Of a DNA stretch of 64,000 nucleotides, positions 33,939 to 42,780 are shown piece by piece; within the stretch, counting starts at the first letter, position 1, and each line of letters begins with the position of its first letter. Under the pieces are notes generated by a model. The model was not told the origin of the DNA and searched no databases. It saw only the letters and a list, made by a program, of their open reading frames with translations. The stretch is from Mycobacterium terramassiliense (lineage in GTDB: Bacteria; Actinomycetota; Actinomycetes; Mycobacteriales; Mycobacteriaceae), in contig NZ_LT717701.1 in the NCBI RefSeq assembly GCF_900157385.1, positions 2,855,331 to 2,919,330 on the forward strand. The letters are read 5' to 3'. A program made the position numbers and the translations under genes.

Positions 33939-35078
33939 GTGAGCCGGGTCCTGCTGGTAACCAACGACTTTCCGCCCCGCCCGGGCGGCATCCAGTCCTA
34001 CCTGGGCGAGTTCGTCGGCCGGCTGGTGGACGCCGGGCCGCATTCGGTGACGGTATACGCGCCGCAATGGAAGGGGGCCGAGGCGTTTGATGACTCGGCC
34101 GCGGCGACCGGCTATCGCGTGGTGCGCCACCCGGGCATGCTGATGCTGCCCGGCCCCGCGGTGGACGCGCGGATGCGCCGGCTGATCGGCGAGCGGGGCA
34201 TCGACACCGTCTGGTTCGGCGCGGCCGCACCGCTGGCGCTGCTGGCGCCGCGCGCCCGGCAGGCCGGGGCGACCCGGGTGCTGGCCAGCACGCACGGCCA
34301 CGAGGTGGGCTGGTCGATGCTGCCGGTCGCGCGGTCGGTGCTGCGCCGCATCGGCGATTGCACCGACGTCGTGACGTTCGTGAGCCGCTACACGCGGTCG
34401 CGCTTCGCCTCGGCCTTCGGCCCCGCGGCGAGGCTCGAGTACCTGCCGCCCGGGGTGGACACCGAGCGGTTCCGGCCCGACCCGGCGGCCCGGGCCGAGC
34501 TGCGCACCCGCTACGGGCTGGGCGAGCGGCCCGTCGTCGTGTGCCTGTCGCGGCTGGTGCCGCGCAAAGGCCAGGACATCCTGATCAAGGCGCTGCCGTC
34601 GATCCGCCGCCACATCGACGGGGCGGCACTGGTCGTCGTCGGCGGCGGTCCCTACCAGGACGCGTTGCGCAAGCTGGCCCGGGACTGCGGGGTGGCCGAG
34701 CACGTCACCTTCACCGGCGGCGTGCGCGCCGACGAATTGCCGGCCCACCACGCGCTGGCCGACGTGTTCGCGATGCCGTGCCGCACCCGCGGCGCCGGCA
34801 TGGACGTCGAGGGCCTGGGCATCGTCTTCCTGGAGGCCTCGGCGACGGGCGTGCCGGTCGTCGCCGGCCTATCCGGTGGGGCCCCGGAAACGGTGCAGCA
34901 CAACAAGACTGGGCTGGTGGTCGACGGCCGGTCGGTGGACGAGGTCGCCGAGGCGGTCACCGCGCTGCTGGGCGATCGCGACCGGGCCGCGGCGATGGGC
35001 GCGGCCGGGCGAACGTGGGTGACGTCCCAGTGGCGCTGGGACGCGCTGGCCGCCCGGCTGGGCGAACTGCTCGGTTAG
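33939..35078 (+). CDS. pimB: GDP-mannose-dependent phosphatidylinositol monomannoside mannosyltransferase PimB'
   Basis: 379 residues, GT4 (GT-B fold). PimB' adds the second mannose to phosphatidylinositol monomannoside on the cytoplasmic face, an early step of PIM, LM and LAM synthesis. The N-terminal TNDFPPRPGGIQSYLGEFV is the acceptor-side loop; VCLSRLVPRKGQDILIKALP opens the donor domain. EGLGIVFLEASATGVPVVAG holds the E-x7-E donor motif. The GTG start follows the previous stop by 10 bp. The stop overlaps the stop of fadD15 on the other strand (GTTAG). Confidence 0.94.
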   Translation: MSRVLLVTNDFPPRPGGIQSYLGEFVGRLVDAGPHSVTVYAPQWKGAEAFDDSAAATGYRVVRHPGMLMLPGPAVDARMRRLIGERGIDTVWFGAAAPLALLAPRARQAGATRVLASTHGHEVGWSMLPVARSVLRRIGDCTDVVTFVSRYTRSRFASAFGPAARLEYLPPGVDTERFRPDPAARAELRTRYGLGERPVVVCLSRLVPRKGQDILIKALPSIRRHIDGAALVVVGGGPYQDALRKLARDCGVAEHVTFTGGVRADELPAHHALADVFAMPCRTRGAGMDVEGLGIVFLEASATGVPVVAGLSGGAPETVQHNKTGLVVDGRSVDEVAEAVTALLGDRDRAAAMGAAGRTWVTSQWRWDALAARLGELLG

Positions 35079-36877
35079 TCCTTCTCGTAGATCGATTCGA
35101 TGTCGGCGGCGAACTTCTCGGCCACCACGTTGCGCTTGACCTTCATGGTCGGCGTCAGCTCCCCGGTGTCCTCGGTGAAGTCGACCGGCAGAATGCGGAA
35201 CTTGCGGATCGACTCGGCGTGCGACACCGCCAGGTTGGCGTGCTTGACGGCTGCGTCCACCTCGGCGACCAGGTCGGGGTCGGTGGCCATGTCGCCGACC
35301 GACGCTTCGGCGGGCTTGTGGTTGCGCTCCTTCCAGGGATCGAACGCCTCGGGGTCGATGGTGATCAGCGCGCCGACGAACGGCTTGTTGTCGCCGACGA
35401 CCATGGCCTGGCTGATCAACGGGTGCGCCCGCAGCTGGTCCTCGAGCACCGCGGGGGCGACGTTCTTGCCGCCGGCGGTGACGATGATCTCCTTCTTGCG
35501 GCCGGTGATCTTCAAAAAGCCGTCCTCGTCCAGCGAACCCAGGTCACCGGTCTTGAACCAGCCGTCGGTGAACGCGTCGCTGGTGGCCTGCTCGTTGCGC
35601 CAGTAGCCGCTGAACACCACGCCGCCGCGCACCAACAGCTCGCCGTCGTCGGCGATGCGCATGCTGTTGCCGGGCAGCAACGTCCCGACCGTCCCGATCT
35701 TGACCCGCCCGACCTGGTTGACCGTGATGGCCGAGCTGGTCTCGGTCAGGCCGTAGCCCTCGTGGATGGTCAGGCCCACGCCGCGGTAGAAGTGGCCCAG
35801 TCGCGCGCCCAGTGGCGCGCCGCCCGAGACGGACGCGTGGCAGTCGCCGCCCAGCGCCGCGCGCAGCTTGTGGTAGACCAGCCGGTCGAACAACGCGTGC
35901 TTGGCGCGCAGCAGCAGCCCGGGCCCGCCGTCGTCCTGGGCCTGGCTCCAGTCGACCGCGGTTTGCACGGCCATCGCGAAGATGCGCCCGTTGCCGTCGT
36001 TGACGGCGTTCTGCTCGGCGGTGTTGTAGACCTTCTCGAACACCCGCGGCACCGAGACCACGACCGTCGGCTTGAACACCGCCAGCATCGGCAGCAGGTT
36101 CTTGATGTCGCTGGTGAAACCCACCGTGACCTTGTTCGCGAACGCCGACAGGGTCAGCGAGCGGGCCAGCACGTGCGCCAGCGGCAGGAAGACCAGCAGC
36201 CGCTGGCCCTCGTCCAGCAGCGTCGGCAGGCACTCCTTGGCACCCCGGGACTCGTAGAGCAGGTTGGAATGGGTCAGTTGGCAGCCCTTCGGCCGGCCCG
36301 TGGTGCCGGAGGTGTAGATCAGGGTCGCCGGATCGTCGGCGCGCAGCGCCTCGAGGCGGGCGGTCAGCTCGGCCGGCTCGACCGAGACGCCCTCCTGTGC
36401 GAGCTGGTCGAGCGCCTTGGGTCCCGAACCGTCGATGTGCAGCACCCGGCGCAGCTCGGGCAGCTCGGTGGTGAGTTCGGTGACCATCGCGGCGTGCGCG
36501 TCGGTCTCGGCGAAGGCCAGCACCGCCTCCGAGTCCTGCAGCACCCAGCGCACCTGCTCGGCCGACGACGTCTCGTAGATCGGGACCGTGACCGCGCCCA
36601 CCGCCAGGATCGCCAAGTCCAGGATCGCCCACTCGTAGCGGGTGGCCGAAAAGATGGACACCCGGTCGCCGGCCTGGACCCCGAGCGCGATCAGGCCCAG
36701 CGCCGCGGAGCGGACGTGGTCGGCCGCCTCAGCGCACGTGACGTCCGTCCACACGCCGTCGACCTGGCGTTGAAAGATGACGAAGCTCGGGTCGTCTCGC
36801 TCGTGGCCGAAGACCATGGCCGCGACGTTCTCGTGCTCGCCGACGGTGAAGCGGGCAGGGACACTGTACTCACGCAC
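35075..36877 (-). CDS. fadD15: Long-chain fatty-acyl-CoA synthetase FadD15
   Basis: 600 residues, identical in length to M. tuberculosis FadD15. This AMP-forming enzyme activates long-chain fatty acids. The adenylate-forming motifs are LIYTSGTTGRPKGC (about residue 184), GYGLTETSSAITV, and GWFKTGDLGSLDEDGFLKIT with ITGRKKEIIVTAGGKNVAP near the hinge. The C-terminal catalytic Lys lies in TPTMKVKRN. GTG 36877 (V-R-E-Y-S-V-P) was chosen on length; an upstream ATG at 36958 adds 27 residues of non-conserved character. It is divergent from the START-like operon that follows. Confidence 0.95.
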   Translation of the reverse strand: MREYSVPARFTVGEHENVAAMVFGHERDDPSFVIFQRQVDGVWTDVTCAEAADHVRSAALGLIALGVQAGDRVSIFSATRYEWAILDLAILAVGAVTVPIYETSSAEQVRWVLQDSEAVLAFAETDAHAAMVTELTTELPELRRVLHIDGSGPKALDQLAQEGVSVEPAELTARLEALRADDPATLIYTSGTTGRPKGCQLTHSNLLYESRGAKECLPTLLDEGQRLLVFLPLAHVLARSLTLSAFANKVTVGFTSDIKNLLPMLAVFKPTVVVSVPRVFEKVYNTAEQNAVNDGNGRIFAMAVQTAVDWSQAQDDGGPGLLLRAKHALFDRLVYHKLRAALGGDCHASVSGGAPLGARLGHFYRGVGLTIHEGYGLTETSSAITVNQVGRVKIGTVGTLLPGNSMRIADDGELLVRGGVVFSGYWRNEQATSDAFTDGWFKTGDLGSLDEDGFLKITGRKKEIIVTAGGKNVAPAVLEDQLRAHPLISQAMVVGDNKPFVGALITIDPEAFDPWKERNHKPAEASVGDMATDPDLVAEVDAAVKHANLAVSHAESIRKFRILPVDFTEDTGELTPTMKVKRNVVAEKFAADIESIYEKD

Positions 36878-37035
36878 TGTGATGACCTCGATTGGACTCG
36901 TGTCGTTGCCTGGCCCTTGGTCGGGCCGGCTTGCTGTGGCCCAGCCTAATCCGCGCATTCGCGCAGCACGGTCGAGGTCGGCTCGGCCGCCACCGCGCTT
37001 GCGGGTTCCGTGCGGCGGTGTGTGAAGCTGGGAAG

Positions 37036-37425
37036 GTGAACAGCATCCAGATCGCCGACGAGACCTTCGTCGCCGCCGACGGCGCGCGGGTGGGCGCCGC
37101 GGTCGCCGATCCGTCGTCCTGGCGGCGGTGGTGGCCCGACCTGCGGCTGCAGGTGGTCGAGGATCGCGCCGAGAAGGGGATCCGCTGGACGGTCACCGGC
37201 GCGCTGACCGGCACCATGGAGATCTGGCTGGAACCGTCGCTGGACGGGGTGGTGCTGCACTACTTCCTGCACGCCGAGCCCAGCGGCGTGGCGGCCTGGC
37301 AGCTGGCAAAGTTGAACTTGGCGAAGATGACGCACCGCCGTCGGGTGGCGGGTAAGAAAATGGCGTTCGAGGTCAAAAGGACGGCGGAACGGTCGCGTCC
37401 GGTCGGCGTTTCTCCGGTAGTTTAG
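37036..37425 (+). CDS. START/SRPBCC-like protein (Rv2186c-like)
   Basis: 129 residues, the same length as Rv2186c. Alternating strands and a C-terminal basic helix (LAKMTHRRRVAGKKMAFEVK) fit a polyketide-cyclase/START-like lipid-binding fold. FVAADGARVGAAVADPSSWRRWWPDL is the first helix region, where SRPBCC proteins carry the W-x-W-x-D signature. It is the first gene of an operon with another SRPBCC protein, an ArsA-like ATPase, a small CxxC protein and an acyltransferase. GTG 37036 is preceded by GGGAAG. Confidence 0.8.
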   Translation: MNSIQIADETFVAADGARVGAAVADPSSWRRWWPDLRLQVVEDRAEKGIRWTVTGALTGTMEIWLEPSLDGVVLHYFLHAEPSGVAAWQLAKLNLAKMTHRRRVAGKKMAFEVKRTAERSRPVGVSPVV

Positions 37426-37529
37426 CCGGATCAAGGTGCGGCGGTAGGAGTACCGTTTCGGCCCGGAGGCCGGGGTAGTCCGGCGCATCGCGGGGCCTAT
37501 CCGCTCGCGGGAGAGAGGGCAGCAGCCAG

Positions 37530-37967
37530 GTGGCGGAAAAGACGACGCAGACCATCCACATCGAAGCCGATCCGGGCACGGTGCTGGAGGTGATCGCCGA
37601 TATCGATTCCTACCCGGAATGGATCTCGGAATATAAGGAAGCCGAGGTGCAGGAGAGGGGCGACGACGGCTACCCGAAGGTCGTGCGATTCGTGATGGAC
37701 GCCGGCGTCATCAAAGACACCATGGTCATGTCCTATCAGTGGCCCAAAGACCGCAAGTCGCTGAGCTGGACCCTGGTCTCCAGCTCGCTGCTGCGTTCGC
37801 TCGAAGGATCTTATCGCTTGGAGCCCAAGGGATCTGGTACCGACGTCACCTATGAACTGTCGGTCGACCTTGCCATTCCCATGATCGGAATGCTCAAGCG
37901 CAAGGCCGAGCGCAGGCTGACCGACACCGCTTTGAAGGATCTGAAGAAACGAGTCGAGGCTGAGTGA
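37530..37967 (+). CDS. TB16.3: START/SRPBCC-like protein (TB16.3, Rv2185c-like)
   Basis: 145 residues (M. tuberculosis TB16.3: 144). This is a classic polyketide-cyclase/dehydrase and lipid-transport fold: HIEADPGTVLEVIADIDSYP, then WISEYKEAEVQE, central strands and the C-terminal helix MLKRKAERRLTDTALKDLKK. It probably binds a hydrophobic ligand in the cytosol. GTG 37530 is preceded by GGCAGCAGCC, only a weak ribosome-binding site. The TGA stop overlaps the region where the ArsA-like ATPase must start. Confidence 0.88.
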   Translation: MAEKTTQTIHIEADPGTVLEVIADIDSYPEWISEYKEAEVQERGDDGYPKVVRFVMDAGVIKDTMVMSYQWPKDRKSLSWTLVSSSLLRSLEGSYRLEPKGSGTDVTYELSVDLAIPMIGMLKRKAERRLTDTALKDLKKRVEAE

Positions 37968-39231
37968 GTCCAGCGACTTCCGGGCACCCACCCCGGCCCG
38001 GATCAGTCTTTTCGTCGGGAAGGGCGGGGTAGGAAAGTCAACCCTGGCCTCCGCCACAGCGGTCTGCGACGCGGGTTCGGGCCGGCGGGTTTTGGTCGTG
38101 TCCACCGACCAGGCGCACTCGCTCGGCGACGTGCTGGGGGTTCCGGTCCCGCCCAGCGGCGATGGCGAACCGGTTCGGGTGCTCGCCGATGACGCGGAGG
38201 CCGGCGGCGGTTTCCTCGACGCGCTGGCGCTGGACACCCTGGCGCTGCTGGAGGCCCGGTGGCAGGGCGTCGTCGACACGCTGGATCGGCGGTTTCCCGA
38301 TTCGGAGCTGAGTACCATTGCGCCCGAAGAACTTTCGGCGTTGCCGGGTGTCCAGGAGGTGCTGGGGCTGCACGCCGTCGGCGAGCTCGCCGCCTCCGGG
38401 CGATGGGATCGCATCGTCGTCGATTGCGCCTCGACCGCGGACGCGTTGCGAATGTTGACCCTGCCGGCCACCTTTGGGCTCTACGTGGAACGCGCATGGC
38501 CCCGCCATCGCCGGCTGTCCGTCGCCGGGGACGACGCCCGCTCGGCCGCGATGGTGGAACTGCTGGAGCGCATCAGCGGCAGCGTCGACCGGCTGAGCAC
38601 GTTGCTGACCGACGGCGAGCTGGTCACCGCGCACCTGGTGATGACGCCCGAGCGGGTGGTGGCCGCCGAGGCGGTGCGCACGCTGGGTTCCCTGTCGCTG
38701 ATGGGCGTGCGGGTCGAGGAGCTGATCGTCAACCAGGTTCTGGCCGAGGACGAGTCCTACGAGTACCACAACCTGCCCGAGCATCCGGCGTTCTACTGGT
38801 ACGCCGAACGCATCGCGGAGCAACGCGTCGTGCTCGAGGAGCTCGACGCCACCATCGGCGACGTGGCGCTGGTGCTGACCCCGCACCTGTCCGGCGAGCC
38901 GATCGGCCCCAAGGCGCTGGGCGCGCTGCTCGACGGCGCCCGCCGTCGTGGCGGCGCGGCGCCGCCGGGGCCGCTGCGCCCCGTCGTGGACCTCGAATCC
39001 GGGTCGGGGCTTGGGTCGATATACCGTATGCGGCTAACGTTGCCCCAGCTCGATCCCCCGGGACTGTCGTTGGGCCGAGTCGACGACGACCTGATCATCA
39101 GCGCCGGAGGGTTGCGGCGCCGGGTGCGGTTGGCGTCCGTGCTGCGGCGATGCACGGTGCTCGACGCGCACCTGCGGGGCAGCGAGCTGACAGTTCGCTT
39201 TCAACCTGACCCGGAGGTGTGGCCAAAGTGA
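37960..39231 (+). CDS. ArsA/GET3-like anion-transporting ATPase (Rv2184c-like), start uncertain
   Basis: A deviant Walker A motif, LFVGKGGVGKSTLAS, opens the domain, followed by VLVVSTDQAHSLGDVLG and IVVDCASTADALRML, which correspond to switch regions of the ArsA/GET3 family. Third-position GC shows coding from about 37966, but no ATG, GTG or TTG lies in frame before the P-loop. The first TTG (38092) would omit the Walker A motif. CTG 37960 is the only CTG-type codon before the coding region and gives 423 residues. A GTG overlapping the upstream TGA (37964) is out of frame by one base, so a lost base is an alternative. Eukaryotic relatives insert tail-anchored membrane proteins; the bacterial role is unknown. 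Confidence 0.8.
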   Translation: MSESSDFRAPTPARISLFVGKGGVGKSTLASATAVCDAGSGRRVLVVSTDQAHSLGDVLGVPVPPSGDGEPVRVLADDAEAGGGFLDALALDTLALLEARWQGVVDTLDRRFPDSELSTIAPEELSALPGVQEVLGLHAVGELAASGRWDRIVVDCASTADALRMLTLPATFGLYVERAWPRHRRLSVAGDDARSAAMVELLERISGSVDRLSTLLTDGELVTAHLVMTPERVVAAEAVRTLGSLSLMGVRVEELIVNQVLAEDESYEYHNLPEHPAFYWYAERIAEQRVVLEELDATIGDVALVLTPHLSGEPIGPKALGALLDGARRRGGAAPPGPLRPVVDLESGSGLGSIYRMRLTLPQLDPPGLSLGRVDDDLIISAGGLRRRVRLASVLRRCTVLDAHLRGSELTVRFQPDPEVWPK

Positions 39232-39617
39232 GTGGGGCTCACCCCGATCTCGGTCCCGAGCTGCGCCGGCTTGCGCAGGTGATCCTCGACGGCATCGACC
39301 CCGCGGTGCGGACGGCCGCCGCGCTGACGGCGGGCTCGGGCGGTGAAGGGACCGGCAAATGCCAACAGGTGTGGTGCCCGGTGTGCGCGCTGGCCGCGTT
39401 GGCGACCGGCGACCAGCATCCGTTGCTCACCATCGTCGCCGACCACAGCATCGCGCTGCTGGAGGTCATCCGCGGCATCGTCGACGACATCGACCGGTCG
39501 GCCAAACCGCCGCCCGATGGGCCGCCCGAGGGCGGCGGCACCGAGCCCGATTCCAGCGCGCCCGCCGGCGATGCCAAGACGCGTTATCAGCCCATCCCCA
39601 TCACCGTCGAGGAGTAA
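39228..39617 (+). CDS. Small CxxC-containing protein (Rv2183c-like)
   Basis: 129 residues from GTG 39228, which overlaps the upstream TGA (GTGA); a GTG at 39219 would add three residues. The centre has KCQQVWCPVCALAALATGDQ, three cysteines in C-x5-C-x2-C that could bind metal. The C-terminal third is acidic, Pro/Gly-rich and probably disordered (RSAKPPPDGPPEGGGTEPD). The function is unknown; coupling to the ArsA-like ATPase suggests a partner or adaptor. Confidence 0.75.
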   Translation: MSGAHPDLGPELRRLAQVILDGIDPAVRTAAALTAGSGGEGTGKCQQVWCPVCALAALATGDQHPLLTIVADHSIALLEVIRGIVDDIDRSAKPPPDGPPEGGGTEPDSSAPAGDAKTRYQPIPITVEE

Positions 39618-39702
39618 CCCGCCGCGGCGAAGGTGGTCCCTGCCGCCGCGGGTCGGTACAGTTGGCGCAGAACACTGCGGGTGGCGGGCGAGAGGGAGGG
39701 CC

Positions 39703-40452
39703 ATGTGGTACTGGCTATTCAAGTACGTCTTGCTGGGCCCGTTGCTCTCCTTGCTTGGTCGACCGAAAGTCGAAGGGCTGGAATACGTTCCGACTTCCGG
39801 CCCGGCGATCCTGGCGAGTAATCACCTGGCCGTCATGGACAGCTTCTTTCTGCCGCTGGTCGTCCGGCGCAGGATCACCTTCCTCGCGAAGTCCGAATAT
39901 TTCACCGGCACCGGGATCAAGGGTTGGTTGAGCCGGTGGTTTTTCACCGCCGTGGGGCAGGTGCCGATCGACCGCAGCGACGCCGACGCCGCCCAGGCGG
40001 CCCTCAAAACCGCCGAGCAGGTGCTGGCCCACGGCAAGCTGCTGGGCATGTATCCCGAGGGCACGCGGTCGCCGGACGGCCGGCTGTACAAGGGGAAGAC
40101 CGGGCTGGCGCGCCTGGCGCTACACACCGGCGTTCCGGTGATCCCGGTGGCGATGGTCGGTACCAACGTGGTCAACCCGCCGGGCACCACGATGCTGCGC
40201 TTCGGGCGCGTCACCGTCCGGTTCGGCAAGCCGATGGACTTCTCCCGCTTCGAGGGCATGGCCGGCAACCGCTTCATCGAGCGCGCCGTCACCGACGAGG
40301 TGATCTACGAGCTGATGCGCCTCTCCGGCCAGGAGTACGTCGACCTCTACGCCGCCAGCGTCAAGGAGCACGGCGCGGAAGCCGCGGAACTCGAGGCCGC
40401 GGGGAAACCGACCGATGAGGCCGCGCGGATCCCCGAGACCGCCGTCGGCTAG
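39703..40452 (+). CDS. 1-acylglycerol-3-phosphate O-acyltransferase family (PlsC-like, Rv2182c-like)
   Basis: 249 residues (M. tuberculosis Rv2182c: 247). The PlsC motifs are clear: SNHLAVMDSFFLP (variant of NHxxxxD), the acceptor block MYPEGTRSPDGRLYKGKTG, and VPVIPVAMVGT. It acylates lysophosphatidic acid or a related lipid at the membrane. The N-terminal hydrophobic stretch MWYWLFKYVLLGPLLSLLG anchors it. The upstream AGGGAGGGCC is a good ribosome-binding site. A stop-anchored repeat element follows immediately after the TAG. Confidence 0.92.
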   Translation: MWYWLFKYVLLGPLLSLLGRPKVEGLEYVPTSGPAILASNHLAVMDSFFLPLVVRRRITFLAKSEYFTGTGIKGWLSRWFFTAVGQVPIDRSDADAAQAALKTAEQVLAHGKLLGMYPEGTRSPDGRLYKGKTGLARLALHTGVPVIPVAMVGTNVVNPPGTTMLRFGRVTVRFGKPMDFSRFEGMAGNRFIERAVTDEVIYELMRLSGQEYVDLYAASVKEHGAEAAELEAAGKPTDEAARIPETAVG

Positions 40453-40495
40453 TGGCGATCGCGAGCGCGGCGTGGCCGGGCGCTGCGGGTCGCCA
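40453..40495 (+). repeat. Stop-anchored inverted-repeat element, copy B
   Basis: It begins directly after TAG with TGGCGATCGCGAGCGCGGCG and ends with GGGTCGCCA at 40495. The terminal pair is TGGCGA/TCGCCA, so the outermost base pair differs from copies A and D yet remains complementary. It lies between converging genes 9 bp before the stop of the mannosyltransferase. Confidence 0.75.
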
Positions 40496-40503
40496 CCATC
40501 GAT

Positions 40504-41796
40504 TCAGCTGCGGGCGCCCACCGGCGTCGCCGTGGCGGTGGCCGGCTCGGACCGGCTTGTGCGCGCGGTGACTGTCAATCCCGCCACGACGATGACCGCC
40601 AGCGCCCACCACACGTAGGACGCCCCGGCGAGTTGGCGCCACCAGTTGGCGGTGGTCTCGTGGTGCTTGGGCAGCAGGTCGATCGGCGTCCACCGCATCA
40701 GCGCCACCCCGGCGACGCTCAGCACGCCCAGCGCGACGTTGCGGCGCCGCCAGGCGAGCACGCCGGTCACCAGCACCGTCGGCAGCGCCCAGACCCAGTG
40801 GTGGGACCACGACACCGGCGAGACGACCAACCCGAACAGCGCGACGCAGATCACCGCGAGGACGGGCTCGCCGGCGCCCAACACCCGCCGCATCGCCCAG
40901 ATCGTCGCCGCCAGCACCAGCAGGCAGGCGATCACCCACAGCGGGAAGCGTTCGTGCTCGCCCAGCCCCAGCCGGGCCAGGGTGCCCGCGATGTTCTGGT
41001 CGGTGTTCAGGGCGGCCTCACCGATGCGGTCGGTGTGGTGGACGGTGTGCGTCCAGTATTCCCACGAGTCGCTCCACGCCAGCGCGAAGCCCAGCAGGGT
41101 CATCGCCGCGAACGACGCCAGCGCCGTCAGCGCCGCGCGGTTGTCGCGGCGCAGCAGAAAGTAGAGCAGAAACACCGCGGGCGTGAGCTTGAGCGCCATG
41201 CCCAGGCCCAGCAGCACCCCGCGCGGCCACGGCAGGCGGCTCGGCACGCAGTCGGCGATCACCAGGGTCATCAGCACGACGTTGATCTGGCCGAAGGCGA
41301 AGTTCGAGGTGATCGGTTCCAGCCAGATCGTCGCCGCGGCCGCGATCAGCACGGCCAACCACAGCCGCCGCAGCCACGCCGGGCCGGGGACCAGGGCCGA
41401 CGTGGGCCACACGTCCAGGCCGGTCAGCACGATCGCCGTCGAGCCGATCAGCAGCACCAGCGTCAACACCGTGATCGCGACGCTGGCGGCCGGCATGTGC
41501 AGCCAGGAGAACGGGCAGAACACGATGGCCGCCAGCGGGGGATACGTGAACGGCAGGTTCAGCCCGATGGGTGTGTGGAACAACACATCGCCGCGGTAGA
41601 GCGGACGCCCGTCCAGCCAGGCCTGGCCGCCCATCTGATAGATGTCGATGTCGATGCGGTACGGCGTGTGCCCGAACAACCGGCCGGCCACGTAATACAT
41701 CGCCGCGGCCGCCACCAGCCAAAGCAGACCCCACACCAACACGCCGGGGCCACGTTTGCCTAGGACGCCCGCGCCGGGGGCCCGCCATCTACTCAT
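40504..41796 (-). CDS. Polyprenol-phosphomannose-dependent alpha-1,2-mannosyltransferase (Rv2181/MptC-like)
   Basis: 430 residues, GT-C membrane glycosyltransferase (GT87). About ten hydrophobic helices are visible, e.g. GVLVWGLLWLVAAAAMYYVA and GVLLGLGMALKLTPAVFLLY. The first periplasmic loop has YRIDIDIYQMGGQAWLDGRP, where an acidic pair is typically catalytic. In M. tuberculosis Rv2181 adds alpha-1,2-linked mannose branches to the lipomannan core. ATG 41796 gives a length near the homologue (427). Neighbouring pimB' and mptA act in the same PIM/LM/LAM pathway. Confidence 0.9.
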   Translation of the reverse strand: MSRWRAPGAGVLGKRGPGVLVWGLLWLVAAAAMYYVAGRLFGHTPYRIDIDIYQMGGQAWLDGRPLYRGDVLFHTPIGLNLPFTYPPLAAIVFCPFSWLHMPAASVAITVLTLVLLIGSTAIVLTGLDVWPTSALVPGPAWLRRLWLAVLIAAAATIWLEPITSNFAFGQINVVLMTLVIADCVPSRLPWPRGVLLGLGMALKLTPAVFLLYFLLRRDNRAALTALASFAAMTLLGFALAWSDSWEYWTHTVHHTDRIGEAALNTDQNIAGTLARLGLGEHERFPLWVIACLLVLAATIWAMRRVLGAGEPVLAVICVALFGLVVSPVSWSHHWVWALPTVLVTGVLAWRRRNVALGVLSVAGVALMRWTPIDLLPKHHETTANWWRQLAGASYVWWALAVIVVAGLTVTARTSRSEPATATATPVGARS

Positions 41797-41886
41797 GTCG
41801 CAGAACAGCGTAATCGGTGCAACCGCGGGCCAGGTGTCGCAGCGCGGCTCCCGCCCTGTCGGCAACTGCAGGCGTAGGTTTCTAAC

Positions 41887-42771
41887 GTGCTCCACTGGTT
41901 CGTGTTCGGGGTGGCCCACTGGTTCGCGCACGACATCATCGACCGCGGTCGGCTGCCCTTGCTGTGCTGCCTGATCGCCTTCATCCTGACCTTTTTCGTC
42001 ACGCGAACGTGCGTGCGGCTTATCCGCCACCGCGCCAAGACCGGTCGGCCCACCCGATGGTGGCAACCGCGCAACGTCCACATCGGGGAAGTGCACATCC
42101 ACCATGTGGCGTTCGGGGTGGTCCTGGTGATGCTCTCCGGGCTGATGTTGGTGACCCTGTCCATCAGCGGGCAGGAACCCGAATTCACCCTGGCCGCAAC
42201 CCTTTTTGGCGTCGGAGCCGCGCTGGTCCTGGACGAGTACGCGTTGATCCTGCATCTGTCCGACGTGTACTGGGAAGAGGACGGCCGCACGTCGGTGGAC
42301 GCCGTGTTCGCCGCGGTGGCGGTGGCCGGGCTTTTGATGATGGGCCTGCACCCGTTGATGTTCTTCCTTCCGTTCTGGCACGGCGCCGACGCGGTGGCGC
42401 TACGCGCCGGGGTGGCCGGTGAGCTGGTGTTCACGCTGCCGCTGGCCGTGGTGGTGCTGCTGAAGGGCAAGGTGTGGACCGGATTGCTGGGCATGTTCAT
42501 CGTCGTGCTGCTGGTCATCGGCGCGGTCCGGCTGTCGCGCCCGCACGCCCCGTGGGCCCGGTGGCGGTACACCACCCAGCCGGACAAGATGCGACGCGCG
42601 CTGCAGCGGGAACGCAGGCTGCGCCGCCCGGTGGTTCGCGCCAAGCTGTGGGTGCAGTGCGCGATCGCGGGGACCCCGAGCCTGCCCGACGAGCGCCTTG
42701 TCGATGCCCAGCTCGACCACGACGTGCACGCGGCACCGCCGCCGACGGGGCCCATCCTGATCAGCCGATAG
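41887..42771 (+). CDS. Integral membrane protein (Rv2180c-like)
   Basis: 294 residues (Rv2180c: 295). The helices include LPLLCCLIAFILTFFVTRTC, HVAFGVVLVMLSGLMLVTLS, LAATLFGVGAALVLDEYALI, AVFAAVAVAGLLMMGLHPLM, VFTLPLAVVVLLKGKVWTGL and GMFIVVLLVIGAVRL. The cytoplasmic C-terminal tail is Arg-rich. The sequence HIHHVAFG and DEYALILH provide conserved His/Asp/Glu residues within the membrane. The function is unknown. The next gene begins 9 bp after the stop, so co-expression is likely. Confidence 0.82.
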   Translation: MLHWFVFGVAHWFAHDIIDRGRLPLLCCLIAFILTFFVTRTCVRLIRHRAKTGRPTRWWQPRNVHIGEVHIHHVAFGVVLVMLSGLMLVTLSISGQEPEFTLAATLFGVGAALVLDEYALILHLSDVYWEEDGRTSVDAVFAAVAVAGLLMMGLHPLMFFLPFWHGADAVALRAGVAGELVFTLPLAVVVLLKGKVWTGLLGMFIVVLLVIGAVRLSRPHAPWARWRYTTQPDKMRRALQRERRLRRPVVRAKLWVQCAIAGTPSLPDERLVDAQLDHDVHAAPPPTGPILISR

Positions 42772-42780
42772 GCTGCGCCG

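Noticed and set aside
34358..36949. Very long plus-strand open frame across pimB and fadD15
   Set aside because: It is antisense to fadD15 and out of frame with pimB; long shadow frames are normal at this GC content and the translation has no recognisable domain.
38092..39231. TTG start at 38092 for the ArsA-like ATPase
   Set aside because: It would begin after the Walker A motif, leaving an ATPase without its P-loop, although the upstream frame is clearly coding.
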